From: Acidobacteriota bacterium
Lineage (GTDB): Bacteria > Acidobacteriota > Terriglobia > Acidiferrales > UBA7541
Direction of reading: 5' to 3'
Assembly (NCBI GenBank): GCA_003154775.1
Contig: PMES01000027.1
Span: 1 to 64,000 of the forward strand
DNA length: 64,000 bases
How positions within the stretch are numbered: position 1 is the first letter of the stretch; each line of letters opens with the position of its first letter. Below, one piece after another: positions 54,895-64,000 of this stretch. The notes beneath the pieces are model-generated. The model was not told the origin of the DNA and did not search any database. It saw only the letters and a list, made by a program, of their open reading frames with translations. Made by a program: the position numbers and the translations under genes.

Positions 54895-55941
54895 ATGAAC
54901 ATTATGATTCGCGCGACGAATTGGGTCGGCGACGCCATCCTGGCGCTGCCAACGATTCGCGCTGTCCGCCAGAAATTTCCCGATGCGCGCATCAGCATCG
55001 TGGCGCGGCCCTATGTGACGGAGATTTACCGCGAGCAGTCTATCTGCGACGAATTGATCGCGTATGACCCCAAAGGGACGCAGCGTGGCTGGAGCGGCCG
55101 CGCCACGCTTGCGTCTGATTTGCGCGCGAGGAAATTCGACGTCGCCCTGCTCCTGCAGAATGCCTTTGACGCCGCGTGGCTTGCGTGGCGCGCCGGAATT
55201 CCGGATCGCATCGGCTACGCGCGCGACGGACGGCGCCTGCTGCTGACAAATGCGATCGCCGTGCCCAAGCCCGGCGAGATCCCCGCGCACGAGAAGTTTT
55301 ACTATCTCGAACTGCTACGCCGGGCTGGCTGGATCGATCAGTTGCAGGACGACGTGCATATCGCACTGCACGTTCCCGAGGCGCGGCGCGTGAAAGCCGC
55401 GGAAACATTGCTCGAAGCTGGCGCGCGGGCACATACGGTGCGCGTTGCGATCGGCGCGGGCGCTTCCTACGGCTCGGCAAAGTGCTGGCCGCCCGAGCGC
55501 TTCGCACAATGGGCCAATCGTTTTCAGGCGGAAACGGATGGCGACGTAATATTGTTCGGCACGGCGGCGGAAGCCAGCGTTTCCAATGCCATCATCGTGG
55601 GCATGAAGAAAAAGCCCATTGATCTTACCGGGAAAACCGCGATCGGCGATTTGCCTGCGCTTCTCTCGCAATGCCAATTGTTCCTGGGCAACGATTCCGG
55701 GGCGATGCACGTCGCCGCAGCCGTGGGATTACCGGTGGTCGCTGTCTTTGGTCCGACCGATCCATTTGGCACCGCGCCCGTCACCCCGCGCAGCAGCATC
55801 GTGCAGGAAAGGCCGTACTGCAGCCCGTGTTTCCTGCGTCGCTGCCCCACCGGCCATCGCTGCATGAAAAGCATCACCCCGGAGATGGTTGCGGATGCCG
55901 CAAAACCGTGGCTCGTTAATTTGGAGGTGGGTCCTGCCTGA
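54895..55941 (+). CDS. waaF: Lipopolysaccharide heptosyltransferase II
   Basis: A 348-residue GT9 enzyme adding the second inner-core heptose. RATNWVGDAILALPTIRA is the ADP-heptose transferase opening, LGNDSGAMHVAAAVGLP and FGPTDPFGTAP are the sugar-nucleotide motifs. ATG at 54895 is preferred to GTG at 54883. Its stop overlaps the probable gmhB start. Confidence 0.9.
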   Translation: MNIMIRATNWVGDAILALPTIRAVRQKFPDARISIVARPYVTEIYREQSICDELIAYDPKGTQRGWSGRATLASDLRARKFDVALLLQNAFDAAWLAWRAGIPDRIGYARDGRRLLLTNAIAVPKPGEIPAHEKFYYLELLRRAGWIDQLQDDVHIALHVPEARRVKAAETLLEAGARAHTVRVAIGAGASYGSAKCWPPERFAQWANRFQAETDGDVILFGTAAEASVSNAIIVGMKKKPIDLTGKTAIGDLPALLSQCQLFLGNDSGAMHVAAAVGLPVVAVFGPTDPFGTAPVTPRSSIVQERPYCSPCFLRRCPTGHRCMKSITPEMVADAAKPWLVNLEVGPA

Positions 55942-56503
55942 ACAGACGCCACGGCGACGAGCCGTTTTCCTCGACCGCGACGGAACCATTGCGGAGGAAG
56001 TGGGTTACTTGAACCATTCCGCGCGATTTCGTATGTTTCCCTTTGCGCCGGCGGCCATCCGGCGCCTGAATGAAGCGGGTCTGGCCGTGGTGGTGGTGAG
56101 CAATCAATCGGGAGTTGCGCGCGGCTATTTTCCGGAATTGCTGGTGCTGGAAGTGAATGAGCTGATGAAATTGGCGCTGGCGAAGGATGGCGCGCGACTG
56201 GATGGAATTTATTATTGCCCGCATATTTCCGCGGACGGCTGCGATTGCCGCAAGCCGAATATCGGGATGATGCAGCGTGCGGAACGCGAACTGGGTTTGC
56301 AAACGAGCGGCTCGTTTGTGGTGGGCGACCGTTACGGCGATATGGAGATGGCGTTTCGCGCCGGCGCCCATGCCATACTCGTGCGCAGCGGTTACGGACT
56401 GGGTGAGTGGACGTGGCACCGCCAGGAATGGCCTTGGCAGCCTGACTATATTGCGGAAGACTTGTCGGGCGCGGCGGACTGGATATTAGGGCGGAAACAA
56501 TGA
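55934..56503 (+). CDS. gmhB: D-glycero-beta-D-manno-heptose 1,7-bisphosphate 7-phosphatase
   Basis: About 189 residues, a HAD-family phosphatase. FLDRDGT is the nucleophile motif, VSNQSGVARG motif II, and CPHISADGCDCRKP the zinc-binding insert of GmhB. The start is uncertain: CTG at 55934 has GGAGG six bases upstream and gives the expected N-terminal length, while TTG at 55889 is also possible. It overlaps the waaF end by eight bases and the next kinase gene by four. Confidence 0.88.
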   Translation: MPEQTPRRRAVFLDRDGTIAEEVGYLNHSARFRMFPFAPAAIRRLNEAGLAVVVVSNQSGVARGYFPELLVLEVNELMKLALAKDGARLDGIYYCPHISADGCDCRKPNIGMMQRAERELGLQTSGSFVVGDRYGDMEMAFRAGAHAILVRSGYGLGEWTWHRQEWPWQPDYIAEDLSGAADWILGRKQ

Positions 56504-57561
56504 CGCGTGCAAAGAATATTGTGAGTTCTTCTCCATCCGTGGATTTAGTGGCACTCGCGGACATCGTGGAGCGCTTCGCAGGGAAGCAAGTGGTCGTTCT
56601 CGGCGATTTTGTGGCGGACGCGTTTCAATTCGGCGACATCACGCGCGTCTCCCGCGAAGCCCCCGTGCTGATCCTGAAGCATCGCGAGACGCAGATTGTG
56701 CCGGGTGGCGGCGCTAACGCGGCGAACAACTTTGCGGCACTTGGCGCAAAAGTTTCGCCGGTCACCGCCGTTGGAGATGACGCAGCGGGCGATTGCCTTG
56801 TCGCCGCCTTCCGGGAGAAGAAAGTTGACATCTTCGGCATTGTCCGCGTGAAGGGCTGGACCACTCCCACGAAAACGCGCTTCCTGGCGGGCTGGGCGCA
56901 CACGGTTGGCCAGCAGGTTCTTCGCGTGGATTACGAGCCGGGGGAACCGCTCGGCGCAGCGCCGCGCAAAAAACTGGCGCAGTTGCTCGCGGCGAAAATT
57001 AGCAGCGCCGATGCCTTGGCCGTTTCGGATTATGGATTTGGCGTGGCCACTCCCGAGGAAGTCCGCGGCGCCACGCGCCGGGCGAAACGCGAGATTCCCG
57101 TGACGCTCGACTCTCGCTACCAACTGAATAGCTACAAGAACGCAGGGATTACGTCGGCGACTCCCAACGAGGCGGAGATGGAAGCTTTGCACCACACTGC
57201 GATTGGGAGCAATCTGAAGGAACTGGAACGCTGTGGCGAATCCACTCGTGAAACATTGAAATTGAAATCGCTGCTGGTGACGCGTGGGCGCGACGGCATG
57301 GCCCTTTTCCAGCCCGGACAGAAGCCGCTGCACATCCCTGTTCACGGAAGCGATCAGGCCGTGGACGTCACCGGCGCGGGCGACACCGTGCTTGCGGCAT
57401 ACACCCTGGGATTGGCCACCGGCGCTTCGGCTCTGGAGGCGGCGCACATCGCGAACATCGCCGGCAGCTTGGTGGTGATGAAGCGCGGCACGGCCACGGT
57501 TTCCCGCGAAGAGCTTCTCGAGGCTATTCATCGGGCAGCGGTCACTGGATCAGGGGCTTAG
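56500..57561 (+). CDS. hldA: D-glycero-beta-D-manno-heptose-7-phosphate kinase
   Basis: A 353-residue PfkB-family kinase (RfaE domain I). GGGANAANNFAALG binds sugar and DVTGAGDTVLAAY holds the catalytic aspartate. In E. coli this domain is fused to the nucleotidyltransferase as HldE; here it is separate and the partner follows directly. ATGA overlap with gmhB. Confidence 0.92.
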   Translation: MTRAKNIVSSSPSVDLVALADIVERFAGKQVVVLGDFVADAFQFGDITRVSREAPVLILKHRETQIVPGGGANAANNFAALGAKVSPVTAVGDDAAGDCLVAAFREKKVDIFGIVRVKGWTTPTKTRFLAGWAHTVGQQVLRVDYEPGEPLGAAPRKKLAQLLAAKISSADALAVSDYGFGVATPEEVRGATRRAKREIPVTLDSRYQLNSYKNAGITSATPNEAEMEALHHTAIGSNLKELERCGESTRETLKLKSLLVTRGRDGMALFQPGQKPLHIPVHGSDQAVDVTGAGDTVLAAYTLGLATGASALEAAHIANIAGSLVVMKRGTATVSREELLEAIHRAAVTGSGA

Positions 57562-57621
57562 TTGAGCGCAAGTTTGCGGAGCAGGGAAGCACGGCGAGGC
57601 AATCTGTCGAGCAGGAAAGGC

Positions 57622-58113
57622 ATGCGTAAAGCCGAATCGAAAATCAAGTCGCGCGAAGACCTCCAGCTTCTCCTCGCCGGTGCCAAGCGCCATGGCAAGC
57701 GCATCGTGTTTGCCAACGGTTGCTTTGACACGCTGCACGTTGGCCATGTGCGCTATCTTTCCGGCGCAAAAGAGCAAGGCGACGTCCTGGTTGTGGGCGT
57801 GAATGCGGATTCCAGCGCCGGCCGGCTGAAAGGCCCCGGGCGGCCCATCCTGAACGAACATGCGCGCGCCGAACTTGTTGCGGCGTTACGCGATGTGGAT
57901 TTCGTCGTTCTCTTTGAGGAGCTGAACGTCGAGAAGTTGCTGGAAGAGTTGCGCCCCGACGTTCATGCGAAGGGCACGGATTACACCGCGGAAAGCGTTC
58001 CGGAGCGCGCCGTGGCCGATCGTCTCGGCATACGCGTCGCGATCGTTGGCGACCCCAAGGACCATTCCACGCGCGCGTTGCTCGATTCCATCCGCAAGGC
58101 GCCGCATGGCTGA
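57622..58113 (+). CDS. hldC: D-glycero-beta-D-manno-heptose 1-phosphate adenylyltransferase
   Basis: A 163-residue nucleotidyltransferase (RfaE domain II). [17 protein letters not shown] has the HxGH motif and a later STR motif is present. ATG at 57622 is preferred to TTG at 57562, which would add a non-conserved tail but has AGGGG upstream. Makes ADP-heptose for the flanking transferases. It overlaps the next gene by eight bases. Confidence 0.9.
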   Translation: MRKAESKIKSREDLQLLLAGAKRHGKRIVFANGCFDTLHVGHVRYLSGAKEQGDVLVVGVNADSSAGRLKGPGRPILNEHARAELVAALRDVDFVVLFEELNVEKLLEELRPDVHAKGTDYTAESVPERAVADRLGIRVAIVGDPKDHSTRALLDSIRKAPHG

Positions 58114-59107
58114 GCAACGCTTCCTGGTCGTGCGCCTGGGTTCGCTCGGCGACATCGTACACACATTTCCCGCCGTGGCCGGGTTGCGCGAATCGTTTCC
58201 CTCCGCGGAAATTATCTGGCTTACGCACCCGCGCTGGGTGGAGCTCGTCGCCAGCAGCTGGCTTGCCACGGAAATCTGGCCGGTGGATTCACGCGATCTG
58301 GGATGTGTCCGCCGGGTTCTTCGGAAAATTCGCGGCGGCAATTGGACGGCGGCGATTGACTATCAGGGACTCTGGAAGTCCGCCACGCTGCCTTTTCTCG
58401 GAGGCGTCGCCAAGCGCATCGGCTTTTCTTCCGCGACCATCCGCGAATTCGGCGTTCCGGTCCTCTATACGGATCGCGTGGGCTGCCGGACCACGCACAT
58501 CGCCGATCAGAATGGCGAGCTTACGCTGCGAACCGGCGCGGTGAAAGCGGTCAGCGAAGTAAAACTTGAAGTTGCGGAGGCCGACTGCGAGCGGGTTCGC
58601 GAGGAACTGGGGGGACAAGCAACAACGCGCTACGTGGTGCTGAGTCCCGGCGGCGGGTGGCGCTCCAAGTGCTGGCCAACTGAGCGATTCGGGGCGCTTT
58701 GCCAGAAAATCCGCGGCGAGTTGGGGCTCCCGTGCGTCATTAATTATGGCCCCGGAGAAGAATCACTTGTCGCGGCTGTTCAGGTTGCCAGTGGCGATGC
58801 GCGTCCCGTGGCCTACGATGGAGAGATGGGACCCTTGATGGCGCTTCTGCGCGGCGCGCAATGCATCGTCGGTGGAGATACGGGGCCGCTGCACCTGGGC
58901 ATCGCTCTCGGCGCGCGCGGTGTCGCGCTCTTCGGGCCGACCGACCCGGCGCGCAACGGCCCTTACCCGCCGCAGCAAATCGTCCTGCGCAGTCCTGAGG
59001 CGCACACGACGTACGGCCGTGGCGACACGGCGGATCCTTCCTTGCTCGCCCTTTCTGTTGAAGAAGTTTTCGACGCTGTGCGGAAGTCCGTGAGCAAGAA
59101 CGCATGA
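58106..59107 (+). CDS. Heptosyltransferase I-like GT9 glycosyltransferase
   Basis: A 333-residue ADP-heptose transferase homologue. [18 protein letters not shown] is the N-terminal signature. [14 protein letters not shown] and [12 protein letters not shown] are the C-terminal motifs. It is most like WaaC, adding the first heptose to Kdo. ATG at 58106 follows a short overlap with hldC, and it overlaps the next gene by four bases. Confidence 0.86.
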   Translation: MAEQRFLVVRLGSLGDIVHTFPAVAGLRESFPSAEIIWLTHPRWVELVASSWLATEIWPVDSRDLGCVRRVLRKIRGGNWTAAIDYQGLWKSATLPFLGGVAKRIGFSSATIREFGVPVLYTDRVGCRTTHIADQNGELTLRTGAVKAVSEVKLEVAEADCERVREELGGQATTRYVVLSPGGGWRSKCWPTERFGALCQKIRGELGLPCVINYGPGEESLVAAVQVASGDARPVAYDGEMGPLMALLRGAQCIVGGDTGPLHLGIALGARGVALFGPTDPARNGPYPPQQIVLRSPEAHTTYGRGDTADPSLLALSVEEVFDAVRKSVSKNA

Positions 59108-59658
59108 CGGCGCTCGACTTTTTCTCGCGCTGGCGCGTGCGTATCGGCTATTTTCTCGCGGTGGTGGTTTTATTGCTGGCCCGGCCGACCCCGCGTTCCA
59201 TTTTTCTTGGCGCTGCGGTGGGAGTAATTGGCTTGGCCATACGCGCCTACTCCGCCGGTTATTTGCATAAACAGGAGGTTCTGACCACGACCGGGCCTTA
59301 CGCTTACACGCGCAACCCGCTCTATTTTGGCAGCAGCATTCTGGCAGTTGGAGCGGCGGTGGCAATGCATTTCTGGCTCGCGGCGGCGCTGATTTTTGTT
59401 TATTTCGCTGTGGTCTACACCTTCGTTATGCGCCGGGAAGAGATGGAACTTCGCGGAAAGCATGGGGCGGCGTTCGATGCGTATGCGGCGGCCGTACCGC
59501 TCTTTTTTCCGAGGCTCAAACCGAGATCCCTGTCCGGCGGGGCCGGCGGGACTTTTTCCTGGGCGCAATACAAACGAAACCACGAATATGAAGCGCCGGT
59601 TGGTTTTCTTCTTTTTTTAATTCTGCTGGCGGTGATCTGGCGCTGGCCCACTCTGTGA
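59104..59658 (+). CDS. Isoprenylcysteine carboxyl methyltransferase (ICMT) family membrane protein
   Basis: A 184-residue protein with about five membrane segments. GPYAYTRNPLYFG and the later EEMELRGKHGAAFDAY are the conserved SAM-binding motifs of ICMT/PEMT-like methyltransferases. Bacterial substrates are mostly unknown; a lipid or cell-envelope molecule is likely given the operon. Start overlaps the previous stop (ATGA). Its last 42 bases overlap the end of comEC on the other strand. Confidence 0.82.
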   Translation: MTALDFFSRWRVRIGYFLAVVVLLLARPTPRSIFLGAAVGVIGLAIRAYSAGYLHKQEVLTTTGPYAYTRNPLYFGSSILAVGAAVAMHFWLAAALIFVYFAVVYTFVMRREEMELRGKHGAAFDAYAAAVPLFFPRLKPRSLSGGAGGTFSWAQYKRNHEYEAPVGFLLFLILLAVIWRWPTL

Positions 59659-62301
59659 TGGCGCCACGGGTTCCGGGCAGGCCACGAAGCAACTTACCTG
59701 CAGCGAGTGCCCGTCGGTGAGCACGCGCACCGCGCCGTCGCGATCGGTACGCAGGAGCCGCGTTCCACTCTCCTCCAGTCGCTGTATCAGTTCCGGGTGC
59801 GGGTGCCCGTAAGGGTTCTCTTCTCCCGCCGAAATGACGCTGATCTGCGGCGATACGGCGGCGAGGAAATCCGGCATGGTGGAGTTCTTGCTCCCATGAT
59901 GCCCGACTTTCAGCACATCCGCGTGCAAAGCCGCGGCATCGTTCTCCGCAAGCATCGCGGCCTCTGCCTGCTTCTCCGCGTCGCCTGGCAGCAGCATCGT
60001 TCTGTCGAGGTAGTGCAGACGGACAACGAGCGAATCGTTGTTTTTTGCGAGCGGGGCAACTTCCTGCGGTGGTATTTCCGGCCACAGAAAATCCACCTGC
60101 ACGCCGTCCCACACGAAATGCTGGCCGCGCAGTTCGTGTTCGATGGGCACGTGGAGGTGCGCGGCTTCTTCTTTCAAGCGCGCGAAGGCCGGCGCGGCCG
60201 TCTCCCGCCCCAGCCACAACTGGCCGACCTGGAAATTTTGTAGAATGGCCGTGAGGCCGCCGATGTGGTCCTGGTGGGCATGCGTCAGCGCCACTGCATC
60301 CAGTTTCTGTATTCCCCGCGACCAGAGGTACGGCGACACGGCGTCCTCGCCGGGATCGGGGCCGAGATGCTCTTCTCGGCCTTGGAACCCCTGAAAAGTT
60401 CCGCCGCCGTCAATCAGCAGGGTGCTGCCTTTCGGAGATATCACCAGGATCGAGTCACCTTGCGCGACGTCGAGCACCGTCATCTCCAGTGCGTTGGGAA
60501 CAACTGACGGCCGGAACGGATAGCTGGCAATTAATATCGCTGCGAAGACGGCTGCGGCAGTGGCGCACGACCGCAGTAAGCGGGCCCAGGCCTGCTGAAA
60601 TCGCAGGCCTGCCGCTAGTGCGAGGATAGCCGCAAAAAACAAAAGGATGACCCAGTGCGGCGGGCTGGGAATGCGATAGCTCCCGCGGGGAATGCGCGCA
60701 AAGAGATGCACGATTCCGCCTTGCAAATGGACGAGCCAAGCCAGCGGCAATGCCAGCACGCGCCCCAAGCCGCGCCACACTAGCGCCAGTCCCAGACTGC
60801 AGAAGCCCAGCGGCACGATGAGCCCAGTCAGTGGCACGGCCAGCAGGTTGGCCAGTGGCCCGAGCAGCGTGATGCGATGGAAGTCTCGCGCCATCAGCGG
60901 CAGCATGCCGAATTGCAGCACCAGGGAGAGCGCGAAGAGTTCCACAAGACGGAATGTCCAGCGCAATCCGGTCACACCAGTGTTTTGCGTCCAGGCCGCG
61001 GTGCGCGTGGAGAGGCTTGCAGTCAAGACACGTGCAGCGTCGCGCAGGTCCAGGCGGTATTGCACTTGCCGCGGCGCATAGGCCGCATCGTGCGTCACGT
61101 CGCGCCAGTTCTTCAACGCGTGGACGAACGGCTGAATGTGGCGTTGCATCCAGGGCAGGGCAATCCCTGCGATGCACCCGATCGCGAGGAACGATAACTG
61201 GAAGCTCGTATCCATGACGGCTTTCGGCTTCGCCACCAAGAGAATGAGCGCAGCCAACGCCGCGGAATTCAGCAGCTCCAGGCGCCGGTAGAAGAAGGTT
61301 CCGAGCACGACGATGCCGGTCATCAGTCCCGCGCGCAGCACCGGCGGGCGCTGCTCGACAATCGCAATGTAGGCAAAGAGAGCCAGGAGAATGACCAGCG
61401 TCGCGAGCGCGTGCGGAAGCCGCAGGCGCCGCGTCAGCCAAAACAGAAAGAAGGCCAGCGCCCCAACGTGCAAGCCGGCCACAACGAGAACGTGGAACAC
61501 GCCGGTCTTCTGGAAGTCCAGCGATTCCGCCCGGTCGATGAACGCGCGATCCCCCAAAAGCATCGCGCGCAGAATTCCGGCGACGTCCGGCGAAGCGGGG
61601 AAGAGAGCGTCCAACTCGTTGCGCAGATTGCCGCGCGAGCGGGCCAGACGCGTCTCGATCGAAGCCGGAGGTGCCCCGATTTTCTGAAGGAGGGTGCTTG
61701 CGCGAAGAGTTGCCTGCACGTGGATGTTTTGCTGCGCCAGGAATTCGCGCCGGTCGAACGCGCCCGCGTCCTTATATACAAGCGGCAGCCGCGCCGCCGT
61801 GAGCACCGCGACCTCATCTCCGGCGTGGAGCTGCGGCAAAGTCGGTTCGCCGTCCTTCGGCGTGAAAGTAATGCGCATGCCGCCGCGCAACGGGAGCGCT
61901 CCGTCTGCCGATTCCACGCGGCTCAGGTCCAGCTCCAGTCCGTAGCCCCAAGGCAAGCGCGAAACTTCATTCCGCAATCGGCCCACGTAGCGCAGGGGAA
62001 CCTTGCCGCTGATTTGCCCCGCGGCCATGCGGCTCAAGACATGTTCGGGCGGCAGAGGCTGCTCCGCAACGCAAGCCGCAAAGACTCCAAGAACAACCCA
62101 CGCCGCAAGGGAACAGGACGCGGCGGGCCACAGCTTTTCGCGCCGGGTGAGCAGGATTGCGGCTAGCAAGGAGACGAGCAAGAAAACCGCGAAGAAGGCC
62201 AGGAAAGTTCTTGAAGTGGCATGCACCGCAACAACTGGCTGCAGGCCGAGCAAAATGCCGCCGGCAAAGGAAGCGGCAAGTGCTACGGCCGGGAGCTTCA
62301 T
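59617..62301 (-). CDS. comEC: DNA internalization competence protein ComEC/Rec2
   Basis: An 894-residue inner-membrane channel for DNA uptake. N-terminal helices and DUF4131 region, then the competence domain (LLGDRAFIDRAESLDFQKTG, VAGLHVG), and a C-terminal metallo-beta-lactamase domain with ALTHAHQDHIGG and GHHGSKNS. Complete length. Overlaps the upstream rlmD by four bases, an unusual pairing. Confidence 0.92.
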   Translation of the reverse strand: MKLPAVALAASFAGGILLGLQPVVAVHATSRTFLAFFAVFLLVSLLAAILLTRREKLWPAASCSLAAWVVLGVFAACVAEQPLPPEHVLSRMAAGQISGKVPLRYVGRLRNEVSRLPWGYGLELDLSRVESADGALPLRGGMRITFTPKDGEPTLPQLHAGDEVAVLTAARLPLVYKDAGAFDRREFLAQQNIHVQATLRASTLLQKIGAPPASIETRLARSRGNLRNELDALFPASPDVAGILRAMLLGDRAFIDRAESLDFQKTGVFHVLVVAGLHVGALAFFLFWLTRRLRLPHALATLVILLALFAYIAIVEQRPPVLRAGLMTGIVVLGTFFYRRLELLNSAALAALILLVAKPKAVMDTSFQLSFLAIGCIAGIALPWMQRHIQPFVHALKNWRDVTHDAAYAPRQVQYRLDLRDAARVLTASLSTRTAAWTQNTGVTGLRWTFRLVELFALSLVLQFGMLPLMARDFHRITLLGPLANLLAVPLTGLIVPLGFCSLGLALVWRGLGRVLALPLAWLVHLQGGIVHLFARIPRGSYRIPSPPHWVILLFFAAILALAAGLRFQQAWARLLRSCATAAAVFAAILIASYPFRPSVVPNALEMTVLDVAQGDSILVISPKGSTLLIDGGGTFQGFQGREEHLGPDPGEDAVSPYLWSRGIQKLDAVALTHAHQDHIGGLTAILQNFQVGQLWLGRETAAPAFARLKEEAAHLHVPIEHELRGQHFVWDGVQVDFLWPEIPPQEVAPLAKNNDSLVVRLHYLDRTMLLPGDAEKQAEAAMLAENDAAALHADVLKVGHHGSKNSTMPDFLAAVSPQISVISAGEENPYGHPHPELIQRLEESGTRLLRTDRDGAVRVLTDGHSLQVSCFVACPEPVAPSQSGPAPDHRQQN

Positions 62302-63605
62302 GTGACTCTTCGCAACCTCACGAGAGTTTCGATGTGAAACGTCTGGGGGAACAGATCGAACAGATGAACTTGCGTGATTTCGTAGCGGTGCGCCGGAGCC
62401 ACTTCGGTGGCTGGGCGACGGTCCGAAGCGGTGAGTACCGCAAGGTCGCGCGCGAGGGTAGAAGGATCGCAGGAAAGATAGGCAATCTCTGGCGCGCCGA
62501 GATTCGCAAGCCGCGCAGCCACTTCGGCGCCCAATCCGAACCGCGGCGGATCCAGCAGCACAAAATCGGGCTGCTCCTGCTCCTTTTTCAGAAAGTCTTC
62601 CGCGTGCTCGTTGTGAGAGACGACTTGCAGGCCCGCTGCTTCCGCGTTCACGCGCAGATCGCGTGTTGCCGAAAGGTTGGCATCCACGCTCACCACCCGG
62701 GTGAACGATTTGGCGAGCGGCAGCGTGAAAAAGCCCACGCCCGCGTAGAGATCGAGCGCATAGCCGCCTTTCGCCCCTTCCAGCACGCTCTTCAACATCC
62801 CTTCAATCAGAAAGCGATTGACCTGGAAAAAGGACAGGTGACTGACGCGGAACGAGAATCCTCCGGCTTGATGCGTCAGGTAGCCCGGACCGGAAAGCTC
62901 AAAGCGGTTCTTGCTCTGATCCAGTAGAAGCAAGCTGTCGAGTTGCGGCAGCGCGGTCTTGAAATCAGCGACCAGGTCCTTGGCGGGCTTGGGAAAGCGC
63001 TCGAAGGCGATGTTCAGAGCCAGCTTGGCATCCTCTGAATCCACAAACGCTTCAATCTCCAGGATTCCGGGAGGCAGCGAATTGGAGCGCGCCAGCTCCT
63101 GCAATTGCCCGAAGGTCTTCGCCAGGCCCGGAGAGAGCACCGGACAGCGGTCGATCGGGATAATGTGCGCGCTTTCCGGCAGAAAATAGCCGAAGGCGCG
63201 CGGCAGGGCGTCACGAAAGGCCCATTGCGCGCGGTTGCGGTAGCCGTAAGGCTCGCCTGTGTGCGCATGGATTTCTCCGGTCCACGACACGCCGCCAAGG
63301 CGCACGAGCGTCTCGCGGAGAATCTCGGTCTTCAAGCGTCCCTGCTCGGCAAAGGCGATGTGCTGGTAATGGCAGCCGCCGCAGACCCCGAAATGCGGGC
63401 ATTCCGGTGCGATGCGCGCCGCCGCGGCCTTGGTGACCTCGAGCAGCTTCGCGTGGATCAGCTTTTTCTTTTTTGTGCGCACGGCGGCGCGCACGTGCTC
63501 GCCGGGGAGCACGTAGGGGACGAACACGGTGTTGCCTTCGGCGTGTGCCAGGCCGTCACCCCCGTACAAGAGCTTCTCAATCGATACTAGTAACTCATCA
63601 GCCAT
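62298..63605 (-). CDS. 23S rRNA (uracil-C5)-methyltransferase, RlmD/TrmA-like
   Basis: A 435-residue SAM-dependent RNA methyltransferase. An N-terminal TRAM-like domain (about 1-58) is followed by iron-sulfur cysteines (Cys69, Cys75, Cys78, and one in DRCPVLS). The Rossmann motif DLYAGVGFFTLPLA and catalytic cysteine in LSCDPSTLARDL follow. RlmD and RlmC cannot be separated safely by eye. It starts at ATG 63605 and overlaps comEC by four bases. Confidence 0.9.
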   Translation of the reverse strand: MADELLVSIEKLLYGGDGLAHAEGNTVFVPYVLPGEHVRAAVRTKKKKLIHAKLLEVTKAAAARIAPECPHFGVCGGCHYQHIAFAEQGRLKTEILRETLVRLGGVSWTGEIHAHTGEPYGYRNRAQWAFRDALPRAFGYFLPESAHIIPIDRCPVLSPGLAKTFGQLQELARSNSLPPGILEIEAFVDSEDAKLALNIAFERFPKPAKDLVADFKTALPQLDSLLLLDQSKNRFELSGPGYLTHQAGGFSFRVSHLSFFQVNRFLIEGMLKSVLEGAKGGYALDLYAGVGFFTLPLAKSFTRVVSVDANLSATRDLRVNAEAAGLQVVSHNEHAEDFLKKEQEQPDFVLLDPPRFGLGAEVAARLANLGAPEIAYLSCDPSTLARDLAVLTASDRRPATEVAPAHRYEITQVHLFDLFPQTFHIETLVRLRRVT

Positions 63606-63767
63606 AAGTGTGCAGTCCTATCTTACGCCTTGCATGTTCAAATGTCCGCTGGCGCAGCCCATCTCCCGGTCTTCAGGGGAGAGTGGGAGCGGTGGAGGTA
63701 TTGCGTCTTTGCCTGTGGGCGCGGTTTTTCATCTGGTGCTTTGTAGAAAACAGCCGCCCCCACCCGT

Positions 63768-64000
63768 TTACGAAAAATAGTACAGGCTCAGCCGCGGCAA
63801 TTGGTACTCGTCCAGCAGCCGCTTCTGGAGATACTGCCTTTCCACCAGGGCCAACTGCGCGGCTTTCATTTTCCTCCGGTAGGCCGACAATTGCGAATCG
63901 ACTTCCCTGCGGATCTTGAGCATCAACTCTTCGGTGGCGTTGCTGAGCAAGGTCGCGTGGACCTTGTCGTCCAGGATGGTCATGCGGCGTTCAAAATCCT
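63768..64000 (-). CDS. Partial hypothetical helical protein at the window edge
   Basis: At least 71 residues, very rich in Lys, Arg, Glu, Gln and Leu, predicted as a long coiled-coil helix, ending LPRLSLYYFS. The frame stays open to the right edge, with codons for DFERR before the ATG at 63983, so the true start probably lies outside. No family recognised. The 160 bases between it and rlmD show nothing. Confidence 0.5.
   Translation of the reverse strand, partial: DFERRMTILDDKVHATLLSNATEELMLKIRREVDSQLSAYRRKMKAAQLALVERQYLQKRLLDEYQLPRLSLYYFS

Noticed and set aside
1-64000. tRNA, rRNA and CRISPR arrays
   Set aside because: Looked for T-loop-like GTTCGA motifs and regularly spaced repeats; hits lie inside coding genes or lack cloverleaf context, and no array was seen.

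Overview
The window looks like a chromosomal segment of a Gram-negative, GC-rich soil bacterium, most probably of the phylum Acidobacteriota. This is inference from content. There is an Oar-like TonB-dependent receptor with an N-terminal carboxypeptidase-regulatory domain, a complete run of Kdo/heptose lipopolysaccharide genes, a TonB-C domain protein, a TlpA/TPR lipid-facing thioredoxin, and many short intergenic repeats of the kinds common in that phylum. No rRNA, tRNA or CRISPR array was recognised.

Layout. 0-1.2 kb: SCP-x type thiolase, cut off from its likely downstream partner by the window edge. 1.2-2.0 kb: repeat-rich spacer. 2.0-6.5 kb: a defence cassette on the minus strand in the order vsr, C5-cytosine methyltransferase, Eco29kI-like GIY-YIG endonuclease, FRG-domain protein, DUF262 protein. 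It is tightly packed and has related repeats on both sides. 6.8-10.1 kb: adenosine deaminase family protein, divergent fungal-type cytosine deaminase, class III aminotransferase. 10.3-12.7 kb: pgsA, a small conserved protein, and the two subunits of a 3-oxoacid CoA-transferase. 12.9-18.2 kb: RNase H-like protein, then an aromatic amino acid cluster transcribed trpB, trpA, chorismate mutase, DAHP synthase, prephenate dehydrogenase. 18.3-18.9 kb: an internally deleted ISNCY-type transposase.

19-25.5 kb: thiolase, TonB receptor, and a lipoprotein form of S-adenosylmethionine hydrolase. 25.8-28.6 kb: small membrane proteins and a secreted amidohydrolase. 28.7-29.6 kb: two adjacent TIR-domain proteins, a second candidate defence locus. 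29.6-32.3 kb: an SDR and an ABC-F protein. 32.3-33.4 kb: a gene-free, repeat-filled gap. 33.4-41.5 kb: envelope and metabolic genes on the minus strand (TlpA/TPR, DUF4097, larE, POTRA protein, glmS, lipoprotein, purS, zinc-ribbon membrane protein). 41.8-45.4 kb: second adenosine deaminase family protein, S1/P1-like hydrolase, amino acid permease. 45.7-49 kb: TonB-C protein, GH5-like hydrolase, deoC. 49.1-51.4 kb: UvrD/PcrA helicase.

52.4-59.7 kb: a plus-strand lipopolysaccharide inner-core operon (waaA, lpxK, waaF, gmhB, separate heptose kinase and nucleotidyltransferase genes, a second heptosyltransferase, ICMT-like protein). It converges on comEC and rlmD, which are followed by a partial gene at the right edge.

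The strongest candidates for something new are the vsr/MTase/Eco29kI/FRG/DUF262 cassette with its bordering repeats, and the paired TIR proteins with a recent 51-bp in-frame duplication. All functional names come from reading motifs by eye; no database search was run.
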